A DNA stretch of 64,000 bases from Symbiodinium natans (Eukaryota; Sar; Dinophyceae; Suessiales; Symbiodiniaceae). Made by a program: the position numbers and the translations under genes. Numbering within the stretch: position 1 is the stretch's first letter; each line of letters opens with the position of its first letter. The notes below the pieces were generated by a model, which worked only from the letters and a program-made list of their open reading frames with translations, was not told where the DNA came from and did not search any database. This document shows, in pieces, positions 1-9,215 of the stretch. The DNA lies in the NCBI GenBank assembly GCA_905221605.1, contig CAJNDS010000352.1, positions 1 through 64,000 of the forward strand, read 5' to 3'.

Positions 1-925
1 TCGGAATCACAAAAGATCTGGAGTTTCAAGCTTACAAGGTTGTCGAAGATATGTCCTATAGCGCATCTCACGCCCAACGCTTCCTTCGATCCCTCGACCA
101 AAGCGTATAATTCACTCTCGGCGGAAGACAAAGCCACAGCTTGTTGGAGCCTGCTCCAGCTCTTTCTGCACGCCCTGCCTAACATGATGCATCCGCCTGA
201 TATCGATCGGCGGGAAACGGATCGCTCCGATCCCCAAGACGCATCAACAAACGCGCAAAGTCGCAGCTCGTCCTTCGACTGTCGGGGAAACAACGAGTAG
301 TACCCGGCGACGGTCTTCAGGTATCTCAGCGTTGCACGCATGGCCTTCTCGTGCACTTGTAACGGGTTTGCCTGTCCGCGCGACAGCATGCTCACCCAGT
401 AAGGCATGTCGGCCCTTGTTGTCGCCAACCATGCCAACTTCCCAAGAGCTCGCCGGTATCTGCCTGCTGCCTCTGGGCTCAACGGTGCTTGCTCCGTGGG
501 ATCGTCCATCGCCTTGTCGAGCATGTCTCGGAGACTGGGTGGAGTAGGCTGCGGTTTCGCGTTCTCCAACTGGTCCTCTCCAAGAACGTCCGCGACATAG
601 GACTCATCCATTCCAAAATGGATATCGCCTCCCACCTCGGTTCTCACTATGTTTCGCCCTAGAAAGACGATCTTCTTGTCCTTGTCCAATTCTGCCGTCA
701 CCTTCAGCTTCAGCTCACCTCGCAGGCGCTCTATCATCTCGTGCATCACCTGATCCGAGCTGCAGGTGATCAAGATATCGTCGACGTAAGCCAAGATGAG
801 CACCTTGTGCTGCTTGTACGTGCCTGCGAAGAGGCATGCCTCCGTCTCGCACGGGGTCATGTTGAACATCTTCTTGAGTAGGCGCGACAGATGACGAGTC
901 CAGTGTAATGAGGCCGATCATTTAG
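1..925 (-). pseudogene. Copia pol relic: RT C-terminal half and RNase H, cut by the window edge
   Basis: Read on the minus strand, one frame stays open from about 925 to the left edge. It shows the RT catalytic motif AYVDD (about 795-810) and the connection segment with LGKLAW and SMLSRGQ. RNase H follows with FVDASWGSE, SRRSISGG and ALSSAESEL, ending in CDSE at the edge. These are the standard Ty1/copia blocks. The first half of the RT lies in another frame just upstream (857-1660), and the usual LYGLR block is missing at the join, so an indel has destroyed the gene. Overlapping plus-strand ORFs here are shadows. Confidence 0.85.
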
Positions 926-1660
926 TCCTCTGCAACCATCTGGTAACATGATTATGATCTCTTCTCCGATCAACTCCGCAAACAAGAACGCGGTTGATAC
1001 GTCCAGGCCTAGGATGTTGTTTCCTACGGCTCCAGCGTAGGCCAAGAAGATCTTCAAGGCCTCCGCACTTGCTGTGGGAGAACTCAATCCAAGTTGTGCC
1101 GCAGAGAGGCCTGCAGCAAAGTCTCTTGCCACCACTCTGCAGCGTACCAGACGTTTTTCCTTTCCGTCTACTCGTTCACGTTTGTCTGCCACCACCCAGC
1201 GTGTAGAGATGACTCTCTTCTTTGGCGGCAGTTCACTCTCAGAGATCAGATCACCAACAGACAATGATTCCAGAGCTGCCAACTCGCGAAGCATTCCGGC
1301 GTACGTCTCCTCCAAGTCAAGCGACACTTCCGTCACGTCGTCTCGTGACCCAGACGGCTTGGAGACTCTCACCTGTCCTCCTCCCAGAGTGACAACTTCT
1401 TCTCCACCAGGTGAAGTAGTTGCGAACACTGCCTCGCGTTCACCAACTCGGCTTGCGATTTCCATCATGGCGTCCTCAGGCGCGTGCTCCAGCGGTTCTG
1501 ATTCAACAGCCATCAAGTCTTCTTCAGCCACCACGTAGTCCTCCAAGAGGTCTCCTTTCCTCGTCCTCCGCAGCTTCCCCGGGCTCATTGTCGGGTTCTG
1601 CTCCTGACAGGCCTCCTCCGGACACATCTCCGGGCAGCTCCAACTCTGGCACATCCTCAC
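857..1660 (-). pseudogene. Copia pol relic: RT N-terminal half
   Basis: This minus-strand ORF of 267 codons has an acidic linker followed by the start of a copia reverse transcriptase: ISTRWV, then VRCRVVARDFA, SSPTASAEALK, and GLDVSTAFLFAEL, whose Asp is the first catalytic residue. After a LPDGC motif it runs out of frame into an artificial tail at about 920. The rest of the RT, including YVDD, continues in another frame. The blocks match those of element A in this window (GLDISTAFLFA), so the two are related families. Confidence 0.85.
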
Positions 1661-2160
1661 CGCTCAACGCACGCTCAACTAGGTCACCATGTACAACAGT
1701 GTCATGCTCAACTTCACGCTCAACGTCTTCACCAAACTCAAGGTCACCAACGCCTGCACCATCATCATGTTGCGCAACCTCATCCGTCAACACCTTTGTT
1801 CCGGAATCAAACTGTTCACGCACAAACTTCACACACCTAGCCCTGCACCTCTCAGTGTGTCGCAGAGTGCTCTCGATCACCCCCTTTGGCAATCTCGCTC
1901 GGCATGCCCTGCATTTTGGTGTGGGTCCATACTTCTCAATCCACTCAGGCGGGTGGGTCCACGGAGGTTGGTGTCCGGCAGAGGTGCTTGAGCTGGTCTA
2001 CAGGCAGCGCTTCTTCTTGAGGCGGTTGGGGCCTTCCAGAAAGTATCTTCAACACCCCCTTTACCAAATCCATCTCAAATCTCATCGGGACCACCATCGC
2101 TGCAGGGCACAGAGACACTTGGGCAAAGGCACTGTCAAGAATTTAGACCGGACCTCCCCC
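1524..2160 (-). pseudogene. Copia pol relic: linker between integrase and RT
   Basis: The minus strand here reads a Cys-rich block, PTPKCRACRA then RHTERCRARC, at about 1840-1960. The same layout (CPGC, then SQKC) occurs in element A between integrase and RT near 22350-22410. An acidic stretch follows. The frame differs from that of the next RT piece, so the gene is frameshifted near 1550. No integrase core is recognisable further upstream, so the relic is 5' truncated at about 2160. Confidence 0.6.
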
Positions 2161-2610
2161 TGCCCATTTCCTTGACGCCATCCGACTTGCTCTTGCGGCC
2201 TCGGTGGCCAACCAAAACATTGAACATTTTTAGTCAGTTTTTAAATTGAAATGGTCTGACGCTTCTTATAGAATGGCTGTTTTTCGACCGAGTGTTGCTT
2301 GTGTCGTGCTTTTGCCTGGGCGTGATACCTGGAACCGACAGCATGCGTGTGAGTGCAGTCAAGTGGTTTGGATCTTTCAGACGGTGAACCAGCCTTGATT
2401 TCTTTCTTGCAAGACTGCGCAAAGGAGCTCCTCGCAGCATCGGTCGAGAAAGTGCCAGTGGATCGGCACGCTCCGTCTGCAGCAAGAGGCATTAGGACCG
2501 CGAGTCTTCTTCCTTGACAAGGCTGTCTGGCATTCATTCCGCCAAGCGGTGTTCTACTTCTGGTGCCTTAAACATAGAGGCCCGATTAGAGGAGGTACCC
2601 CGGACCGGAC
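2161..2610. other. No recognisable feature
   Basis: I see no domain, repeat or convincing ORF here. The short minus-strand ORFs (2234-2537) have no recognisable motif. The stretch separates the copia relic from the telomere-type repeats. Confidence 0.5.
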
Positions 2611-2808
2611 TAAACCCCAAACACCAAACCCGAAACCCGAAACCCTGAACCCTAAACCCTAAAACCTAAACCCTAAACCCTAACCCCTAAACCCTAAAAC
2701 CCTAAACCCCAAACCCTAAACCCTAAACCCAAACCCTGAACCCCAAAGCCTAAAGCCTAAAACCCTAAACCCCAAACCCTAAACCCTAAACCCTAAACCC
2801 TAAACCCA
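2611..2808. repeat. Interstitial telomere-type repeat, CCCTAAA orientation
   Basis: About 200 bp of degenerate CCCTAAA repeats, with variants such as CCCCAAA, CCTGAA and AAAACCT. CCCTAAA is the complement of the plant and dinoflagellate-type telomere repeat TTTAGGG. Degeneration and flanking genic relics on both sides show this is not a live chromosome end. Confidence 0.9.
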
Positions 2809-2881
2809 GCCAGGCAAGGGGCCTTGTTCAGATTCGAAGGTTGCCTTCAGATTTGCTTTCGGGGTTCGGGAATCGGGGTTC

Positions 2882-2930
2882 GGGGTTTAGGGTTGAGGTT
2901 TTAGGGTTTAGGGTTTAGGGTTTAGGGTTG
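2882..2930. repeat. Interstitial telomere-type repeat, TTTAGGG orientation
   Basis: About 50 bp of TTTAGGG repeats in the opposite orientation to the block at 2611-2808, with about 73 bp of unrelated sequence between them. The pair forms a large imperfect inverted repeat. Confidence 0.9.
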
Positions 2931-3189
2931 GTTGGAGAGCACCAGGGGTTTATACCCACCCATCCACCCCCACCCGGCATTTAGTTCCTTTTTTTGGGCC
3001 AGAAAAATTTAGAGTCAGGGGGATGGGGGGGAGCTTGCGAATGTGCAGTTGGTGCAGTTGAAGAAGGCAGGTTTGAGCGTATGTGGACCAGCAATGTCAG
3101 ATCTGTTGTCTCATGTTGCCACAGCACGAATAGGTGTTCGCTAGAAGATGGCAGCGGCTTGCCGCCCGAACAAAGATTTAGACACACCT

Positions 3190-3651
3190 TCACACCCGAT
3201 GTATGTGTTTGGTGCCACTGTCTTGGCTGTACCTGATGCCTAGGAACGTATTCAGGCTGGGCTGGGCAAGCCTGGCCGTTTCCACGTCCGTGTGCTTGGC
3301 AGCTGCGGCCCATGCCTGCAAGGCTTCTTGGGAGGCTTGGCCAGTGACTTGTGGCAGTCCACTGTGCGCATCCATCACATACCTGGCAGCAGGGCACTTG
3401 GGACACCGATAAGCGCGGCCATCCAAGAAGGCCACCATGGCTGCAGGCGGCACATTGATTTGCAGGTCAGTAATTTTTGTTGTCAGATTCAGGAAACCAA
3501 GAACAATGGGCAGCCCTGCCGTACGCTGGGACTTGAATGCGAGCAGTGCACCCAGCCAATGTGTAGCTGAGCATTGCAGGAAAACTGGCATTGATGACAC
3601 TCGGCAGGTCCGACACCGCAGTATTGGCTGGAGATAAACCCTGGCCATCAT
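3190..3651 (-). CDS. Unidentified ORF, 153 codons
   Basis: I do not recognise this minus-strand ORF. It has a hydrophobic or aliphatic middle part and a single CXXC pair (RCPKCP). A second minus ORF (2981-3406) overlaps it in another frame and shows no motif. It could be an exon fragment or part of an older mobile element. No neighbour supports either reading. It may be spurious. Confidence 0.2.
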   Translation of the reverse strand: MMARVYLQPILRCRTCRVSSMPVFLQCSATHWLGALLAFKSQRTAGLPIVLGFLNLTTKITDLQINVPPAAMVAFLDGRAYRCPKCPAARYVMDAHSGLPQVTGQASQEALQAWAAAAKHTDVETARLAQPSLNTFLGIRYSQDSGTKHIHRV

Positions 3652-3986
3652 TGTTGCGACCGGCTAGGATGCCCCTCGCAGGGAGGATCAGATCCTCTGC
3701 CACGAGAAATCTCGTTTTCCGGTAACTTGCATGACCAGAAGGGCTATAGCTGGGCGGGAGCACTCATTTCAACCTGATCAACGTTGGAGCCGCTGCTGTG
3801 TGTAAGTGCAACTAACCAGAAAACAAAAACTGCAGCTAGCCATGCGAACGAACCTAACAGACTCTTCTAAGACCATTGCACTTGCTAAGAAAATTAAAGC
3901 GAATTCCACTTCTAGGGGCAATCCACACATCAGCATCTTTCCTCACCCGAAGAATGTCATTATCCGTCTTTGTGAAGATGGTTTTA

Positions 3987-4305
3987 GGCAGTGCAGATTT
4001 CTTTTGGCTTGGTGAGACCTTGTTTTGAGTGGGAAGAACCGTTTTCTGTTCGTTTTCTCGAAACGTTTGTCGGAACTCGTTTCCTGTTTGTGACCTGGTA
4101 TTTGGTGACCAGAAGTGACTCAAGCTAGTTTAGGTCTGCACAGAGCTCAGCAGAGCACCTAAGAGGTGCTAGGAACCTACCCACAGTGTTTAGATTGGCT
4201 CAAGACGAGCGGAGCTCGAGAAGCTGTGAACAGCGCAGTGAAAAGAGTCCGCACTTGTCTTGCTGAGGTCCCTTAGGCCCCGTAGCTGTGCCACGAGTTT
4301 CAACG
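3987..4305 (+). mobile_element. Element A: damaged 5' LTR
   Basis: This stretch matches the 3' LTR at 40613-41054 but is shorter. It lacks the first roughly 92 bp of the LTR. It also lacks a 95-bp segment present at 40824-40918 and about 24 bp near 4260. The end GAGTTTCAACG is shared by both copies and is followed here by a tRNA primer-binding site, which fixes the LTR boundary. ATTGGCTCAAG at 4194-4204 resembles the end of the dinoflagellate spliced leader. The mismatches and indels against the 3' LTR suggest an older insertion than element B. Confidence 0.85.
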
Positions 4306-4317
4306 TGGTAGCGGAGC
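4306..4317 (+). promoter_or_regulatory. Element A primer-binding site
   Basis: TGGTAGCGGAGC directly follows the 5' LTR. It would pair with a tRNA 3' end reading GCTCCGCTACCA. The identical 12-mer follows the 5' LTR of element B (9179-9190). Plant copia elements use TGGTATCAGAGC against initiator tRNA-Met, so an initiator tRNA primer is likely here by analogy. Confidence 0.8.
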
Positions 4318-6888
4318 CTTCGTGCTCCAGCATGGACAATGGTGAAGAACGTGTACCTGGAGACCGTTCTCCGAGAGGCCGCAGTGCAAGCAGCCTGAGT
4401 TCCACAGGGCTTTCTGGTGCAAGGTCACCAAGTGCCCGTGGGAGAAGAGAACGTGGAAGGTCTTTGCCAGCACGACCAGCTTCAGTTCCACGCGGAGTAG
4501 ACCCAAGGCAGTGGACAGCTACGACTGGAGCAGGCCATCAGCCACCAGTTGGGGCTGTGCCTTTGTTTGGACCTCAGTTCTACCAGATGGGAACACCCCC
4601 TCAGACAGCACCACAAGAGCCCCTTCAAGTTCCGAATATGCAGTGCACCTGGAGTAGCTCAACAGATGGAGTTCACAAGAGCAATGCCGCAAGCACAGGA
4701 CGAGCAGATCCGACAGCAGGCAGCTCAACTTCAACAGATGAGTGCCATGCTGACGCAGGCATTGCAGCTTGCAAGTGCGAATGCTGCAAATGCACAAAAT
4801 GCAACAGCTACAACTTCATCGTCGACGAGTCCTACCCCTGGAGGAAACCCCTCAGCATCATCTGCGAATGCATCGACCGCTGTGGATATGGAAGTAGACT
4901 CTGGTGTACGAAACAAGAGGGCAGAGGGCTACATCCCACAATTGCCTCAGCTGAACTATGCGTCCATGACGAGTAGACATGCTGAAATCCGAGTTTGGAC
5001 AGCTTACAGAGACGAACTTACAAGCTGGCTTTGTTTGCTTGACGATCGGTACGCTACGGAGTTGCAGGAGGCGATGAGTAGCAGTGTGGAAGTCTTGCAA
5101 GTGAAGCTTGAAGCCGGGAAAGCAGCTCGGTCGACCAAACTTTGGTTTTTGCTTCGTCAGTCCATGAGCAAGTTCCAGCGTGGGCAGGATTTGGTGCATC
5201 TCATCGAGGTAAAGCAGATGGGAGCAAGTGCCGGATATGAACTCTGGCGTTCTTTGAACAATGAATTGTCCGTTCGCTCCAGAGTAGAAGGACAAGCCCT
5301 TCGCGAGCAGGCATTAGGCCTGGTGCCGCCGAAACACCTCAAGCGACCACTTGATGTCGCTAGGTGGTACACCACCGAACTCCTCAAGTTCGAGGCGCAG
5401 GTGAAGCATCGCTTCCCGGAGTTGCTCATCGGAGAACAAGAGGGAGTCTTGTGCCTGATGAAGCACTTAGATTCTGAGACCAAGAGGTATCTGCTCCTCC
5501 ATCACTCAACAAGAAGCATGAGTGAGCTGATGACTGGTTTACAGTTCTACGACGAGCAACTTCGTGTGATGGACTTCCAGAGAGAAGGAGCATCCGGGAA
5601 TGCGAATGCTTTCAAGGGCGGTAAGGGCGAGAAGGGCGACAGAGACAAGGGCAACAAAGGCTCCAAGGGCAACAAGGGCAACAAAGGCGAGAAAGGAGAA
5701 AAGGGACTGAAGGGCGGCAAAGCGAAAGGAAAGGACAAGAAAGGTGAGCGAAGCGGAAAAGGGGACAAAGCTCGAAGCAAGAGCAGAGAGGCGAAGAAGA
5801 CGGATGTCTGCCGGAACTGCGGGAAGACTGGACACTGGGCACGCGACTGCTGGGCACCTCCGAAGGACAAAGCCGCAGCGGCGACGAGCCAGGCCGTTAC
5901 GACGCAGCCAGAGGCACCATCATCTTCATCGTCTACTTCGGCGAAAGCAGCAGTGCAGCCCACAACCAAGGGTAGTGGAAAAGCACAGTCATCAATCAAG
6001 ACGTTTCTGGAGGGATATCACTTTGGTATGATGCTCACGAACCAAGTGGTTAGTTTTCCTTCAGATGATCGCATTTACTGGCTGATTGACTCTGGTAGTT
6101 CGTTCCACATCATCACGAGAGAGACGCTTGAGAGCGACCACGTGAAAATCCTGAGTTGGTTGGAAGGACGCCCGAAGTCATATGCGGAGACTGCGACTGG
6201 AGATTCCGTTGAAATTGGCGGATCAACACATGTTTTAGTGGAAGTTTGCTTTGAAACCACCACCCCAGCATCATCGAAGAGCAGTTCTGAGCATGAGGGT
6301 GACGCTGTGTACATGTGTAGGGCTAGGTTTGAAGCCGTCATTTCCGATCAGATCAAACACAATTTGCTGAACATCAACTTGCTTTGTCAGAATGGAGGTT
6401 GGGAGCCAGCGATGTGCGACCAGCAGGGCGTAATTACCGTCCGAAAGCACGGCGTAACGCTGAGACCAACCATGTTTGCTTCAGTTAGTTGGCTTGCGTC
6501 AGTTCGGAATGACCATCCTTTAGCGCTGAAACCGCAAGATTTGATCGCCAAAACGGAACAGTTTCGTCGAAGTCGGTCTCGCAAGTCGTCTTCGAGTCGT
6601 GATTTTCATCGTTCGACTTCGAATCGAGGTCATCGCAGCTCTGCGAGAGTGTGTGTTGAGCCCGAAAACCCCGAATTGCTGGATGTTTCATGTCTTGATG
6701 AGGTAGTTGATTGCGAGTTTCAGACGAGCCACGAACATGTTGACCTGGACCAAGGCGAAGCTAAGGACAGACTAAGGACAGTCGATGACGTTTCCGGCTC
6801 TGCGAGGGATCAACTTCAATTTTTCAGTCATGTGGATACGCCAGTTGTTCGTGAGCTTGATAGGGATGAACGCTTGATTTTTAGTGAA

Positions 6889-7038
6889 GACAACAGCGTT
6901 ATCTCACACAAGCAACAGGACAACAGCACCACACCAGCAGTCGAGCGGCTTGTATTTGAAAATGACAGCAGCGTTATCTCACACAAGCAACAGGACAACA
7001 GCACCACACCAGCAGTTGAGCGTCTTGTGCATGAGCAT
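6889..7038 (+). repeat. 75-bp tandem duplication in element A
   Basis: Two near-identical 75-bp copies (6889-6963 and 6964-7038) keep the gag-pol frame and duplicate 25 codons containing SHKQQDNSTTPAVERL. They lie just upstream of the overlapping ORF at 7163. Confidence 0.9.
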
Positions 7039-7162
7039 GGTAGGGAAACAGTTGTCTGTCGTGCTTGCTTGGAGGATTTCCCTGATGAGGTTGAGATTGG
7101 CAGCTTGGATTGCTCAAAGAGGCGAAGTTTTCCTAGAGTAGGACAGATAGGAGACCGCCGCT

Positions 7163-8625
7163 ATGGATCCGAGTGCCACGATGCAACGAAGCATCCAAGA
7201 GTTGGAAGGCATGCGCCAGGGGGCGAGACGCAGGAGACTGATACTGTTGGAGGCCAACGCCGCGCAGCACGGCATAGAGCTTCCACAGGATCTCCGAGAG
7301 GAGCTCCAGGCAACGTATGCCGAGGCGGAGTCCACTGGAGGGGACGAGATGGATCTGGATTTGGACTCGGCAAGGGTGGACCCTTCGACCTCATCTCCTT
7401 CGATGGAGTACGTCATGGAAGAGACGGAAGCGGCGGAGGCACCGTCGTCCCACACTGGGGTGAGGGAATTCCAAACGGATCCTTCGATGTCAGAGGCTCC
7501 AGCCAAGGGACCCGCTATGGTGCAGATGAAGCCGACGCCGAAGATCAAATCCAAGGAGAAAACCATGGCCGTGAGACCGGTGCGGAACTTGCTGCCGGAC
7601 CATGTGGATCAATCGACCATGGGAGTCGATCCTCGGGAGCCCTCCGGCCCCCCGCCGGCATCGTCAGCGCCAGCACGGAGAGGAAAACGGCGCTGGGCGT
7701 CGGCAGGCTGGACGACGTGGGTTGCTCGTCGGTTCGGAGGAGCTTGGACGGCGCAAGCTTCGGGAGCCAGCGACTCACCGGATACGCCGGTGACGCTGTT
7801 TTGTCTCCTGTGCCAGAAATATGTCACCGAAGCTCATTTGATGAGCGAGCCACACGAAGCCAACATGCAGGGCTTCTCGCAGACCATCTCCAAGGAGGGC
7901 CTCCACGTGACACAGAACCCGGTGGATTGGGGCACATGGGAGCAAGCTCTTGCCGAACCAGAGCAGCTGGAACTTGGAGTGACAGAGGGCAAGGCTCGCT
8001 CAGTGGTTACGCTGGGACCGAGCGAGTTTCCTCAGCCGAACCCGAAGGAAACAACCGCGGCAGCACCGGCGAGCCCAGGGCCAGGACCATCGACAATGGT
8101 GGTGGAGATAGACGAGTCCGACGAGGATTGGGGAGAATGGAGGCCAACCACAGGGGTTCCAGCTCCAACGACCCCAGCACATCCGGAGCATCCCCCTATC
8201 TCCATGACGCAGCCGCCGGGGGAACCGGTCAGCCCGACAGCAGTGTACACGGAGCACCGCCGGGGCCCCGAGCCCAGGCATGCGAAGAGCACTCTCCGAG
8301 TGACACCTCCCTGGCGGGAATCACTTTCCAACCTGGGCTATCATGGTCCGTATCTGCAGCTGCATCTGAGCACACCAGGCCACACCTCAGAAGGGCTGCA
8401 AGCCCTCGGACCTTTGAGGGAGAGCTTCCTGCGGATGCAGGTGAAGGACCATGCCCAACTGCCGGTCAGCTTGACACCCCCGAAAGCCGCCAGCGACCTC
8501 TCCAGCACGGTGATGAGGATGGCAGAAACGATGGAAACAGGAGCAGCGGGGACATTGGCACCGGCAGGAAGGCCATTCAACCCAATGAGCCTTCGCGCTC
8601 AGCTCGAGGCGGGGATCCTCACGGG
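7163..8625 (+). CDS. Element A overlapping ORF (ORF2-A), part 1
   Basis: This ORF lies in the +1 frame relative to gag-pol and starts at ATG 7163. It reads 487 codons to the point where element B inserted. It continues in frame at 21156 to a stop at 21387, giving 564 aa. Its composition is protein-like, with an Arg/Leu helix near residues 20-50, acidic stretches and Pro-rich linkers. A C2H2-type finger has C214, C217, H225 and H231 (spacing CX2C-X7-HX5H), like matrin/U1-type fingers. A WGEWRP motif lies near residue 315. Element B carries a same-size ORF in the same relative frame and place. The function is unknown. A separate SL-capped mRNA is one way it could be expressed. Confidence 0.7.
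8621..8625 (+). repeat. Target-site duplication of element B, left copy
   Basis: ACGGG immediately precedes the 5' LTR of element B and recurs at 21151-21155 directly after its 3' LTR. Five base pairs is the usual length for copia integration. Removing element B with one copy restores both overlapping frames of element A. Confidence 0.95.
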
Positions 8626-9178
8626 TGTGAAAGTTTTTGACTTCCTTGTGAGTGCCTTTACAGTTGACAGGATGTCTTGCACATGTGACATGAACCACGA
8701 GTTTGCATTGCATGAGTTGAGAACTGTGCTTGAACCGTTTGTTTGGTGTTAGCAGAAGCAGGCATGGACATAGCATGTTTGGAGCTTGGCTTGAAAGTGT
8801 TTCTTGCTTTGAGCTTGACATGAGATGCTTGGAGTGTGCATGATGAGCAGAGAAGCACTCGAGATGCTTTAGGAGCATCCTTGAAGAAGTGCGTGTTGCT
8901 CTGAGTTTGCTCTTCAAACCTTGGCCGCCGACCCTCGCTTCGCTCGTGTCGTCGTACTGAGGTTCGAGCAGAGTGGCTGTGCACTTGTATGCTTGTTTTG
9001 CTGAAGCACTGAAGTCCTGAGAAGCACTAGGACGTTTGCATGTGTTCCTCCTTTGTTTAACAAAGTTGAGATGGAATTCACGAAAGTGAAGCTGCGCTGA
9101 CTCTGCGAGAGACTTGCCGAACACCTCTGGGTGTTTTGGCTCAAGTGTGGAGTGAAAAAGAGCTCTGCGTTTTTCACA
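8626..9178 (+). mobile_element. Element B: 5' LTR
   Basis: The LTR is 553 bp, begins TGTGAAA and ends TTTCACA, so its termini are inverted repeats with the standard TG...CA. From GAAAG at 8629 to the end, 550 bp read identical to 20601-21150. TTTTGGCTCAAG at 9134-9145 is a 12-nt match to the end of the dinoflagellate spliced leader. A primer-binding site follows directly. Confidence 0.95.
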
Positions 9179-9190
9179 TGGTAGCGGAGC
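9179..9190 (+). promoter_or_regulatory. Element B primer-binding site
   Basis: TGGTAGCGGAGC abuts the 5' LTR with no spacer and is identical to the site of element A, so both families probably prime from the same tRNA. Confidence 0.85.
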
Positions 9191-9215
9191 GTCTGAGGAC
9201 GTTCCAGTAGAGACC

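Larger units (their letters stand above)
4332..8625 (+). pseudogene. Element A gag-pol, part 1: Gag, zinc knuckle, protease, linker
   Basis: This is the Gag-protease half of a Ty1/copia polyprotein. The likely start is ATG 4332, 15 bp after the primer-binding site, and a frameshift near 4640-4650 moves to the frame that is open from 4549. A Q-rich coiled segment and a Gag core (4950-5590) precede a Lys/Gly-rich run (5610-5790). A CCHC zinc knuckle follows (CRNCGKTGHWARDC, about 5812-5853). The aspartic protease has DSGSS with GAC at 6088. The frame then stays open through 8625 in low-complexity G/R/S-rich sequence that overlaps a better-looking ORF in the +1 frame. Element B interrupts the gene at 8625, and it resumes at 21156. 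Confidence 0.9.

Noticed and set aside
1074-1538. Plus-strand ORF of 154 codons
   Set aside because: It is antisense to the copia RT relic and has no motif.
2611-2930. True telomere end
   Set aside because: The repeats are degenerate, short, in both orientations and flanked by other sequence.
9130-9150. Possible genuine spliced-leader RNA gene
   Set aside because: Only the last 12 nt of the leader are present, without the upstream CCGTAGCCA, and no donor GT or SL RNA body follows. It is a remnant or a chance match in an LTR.
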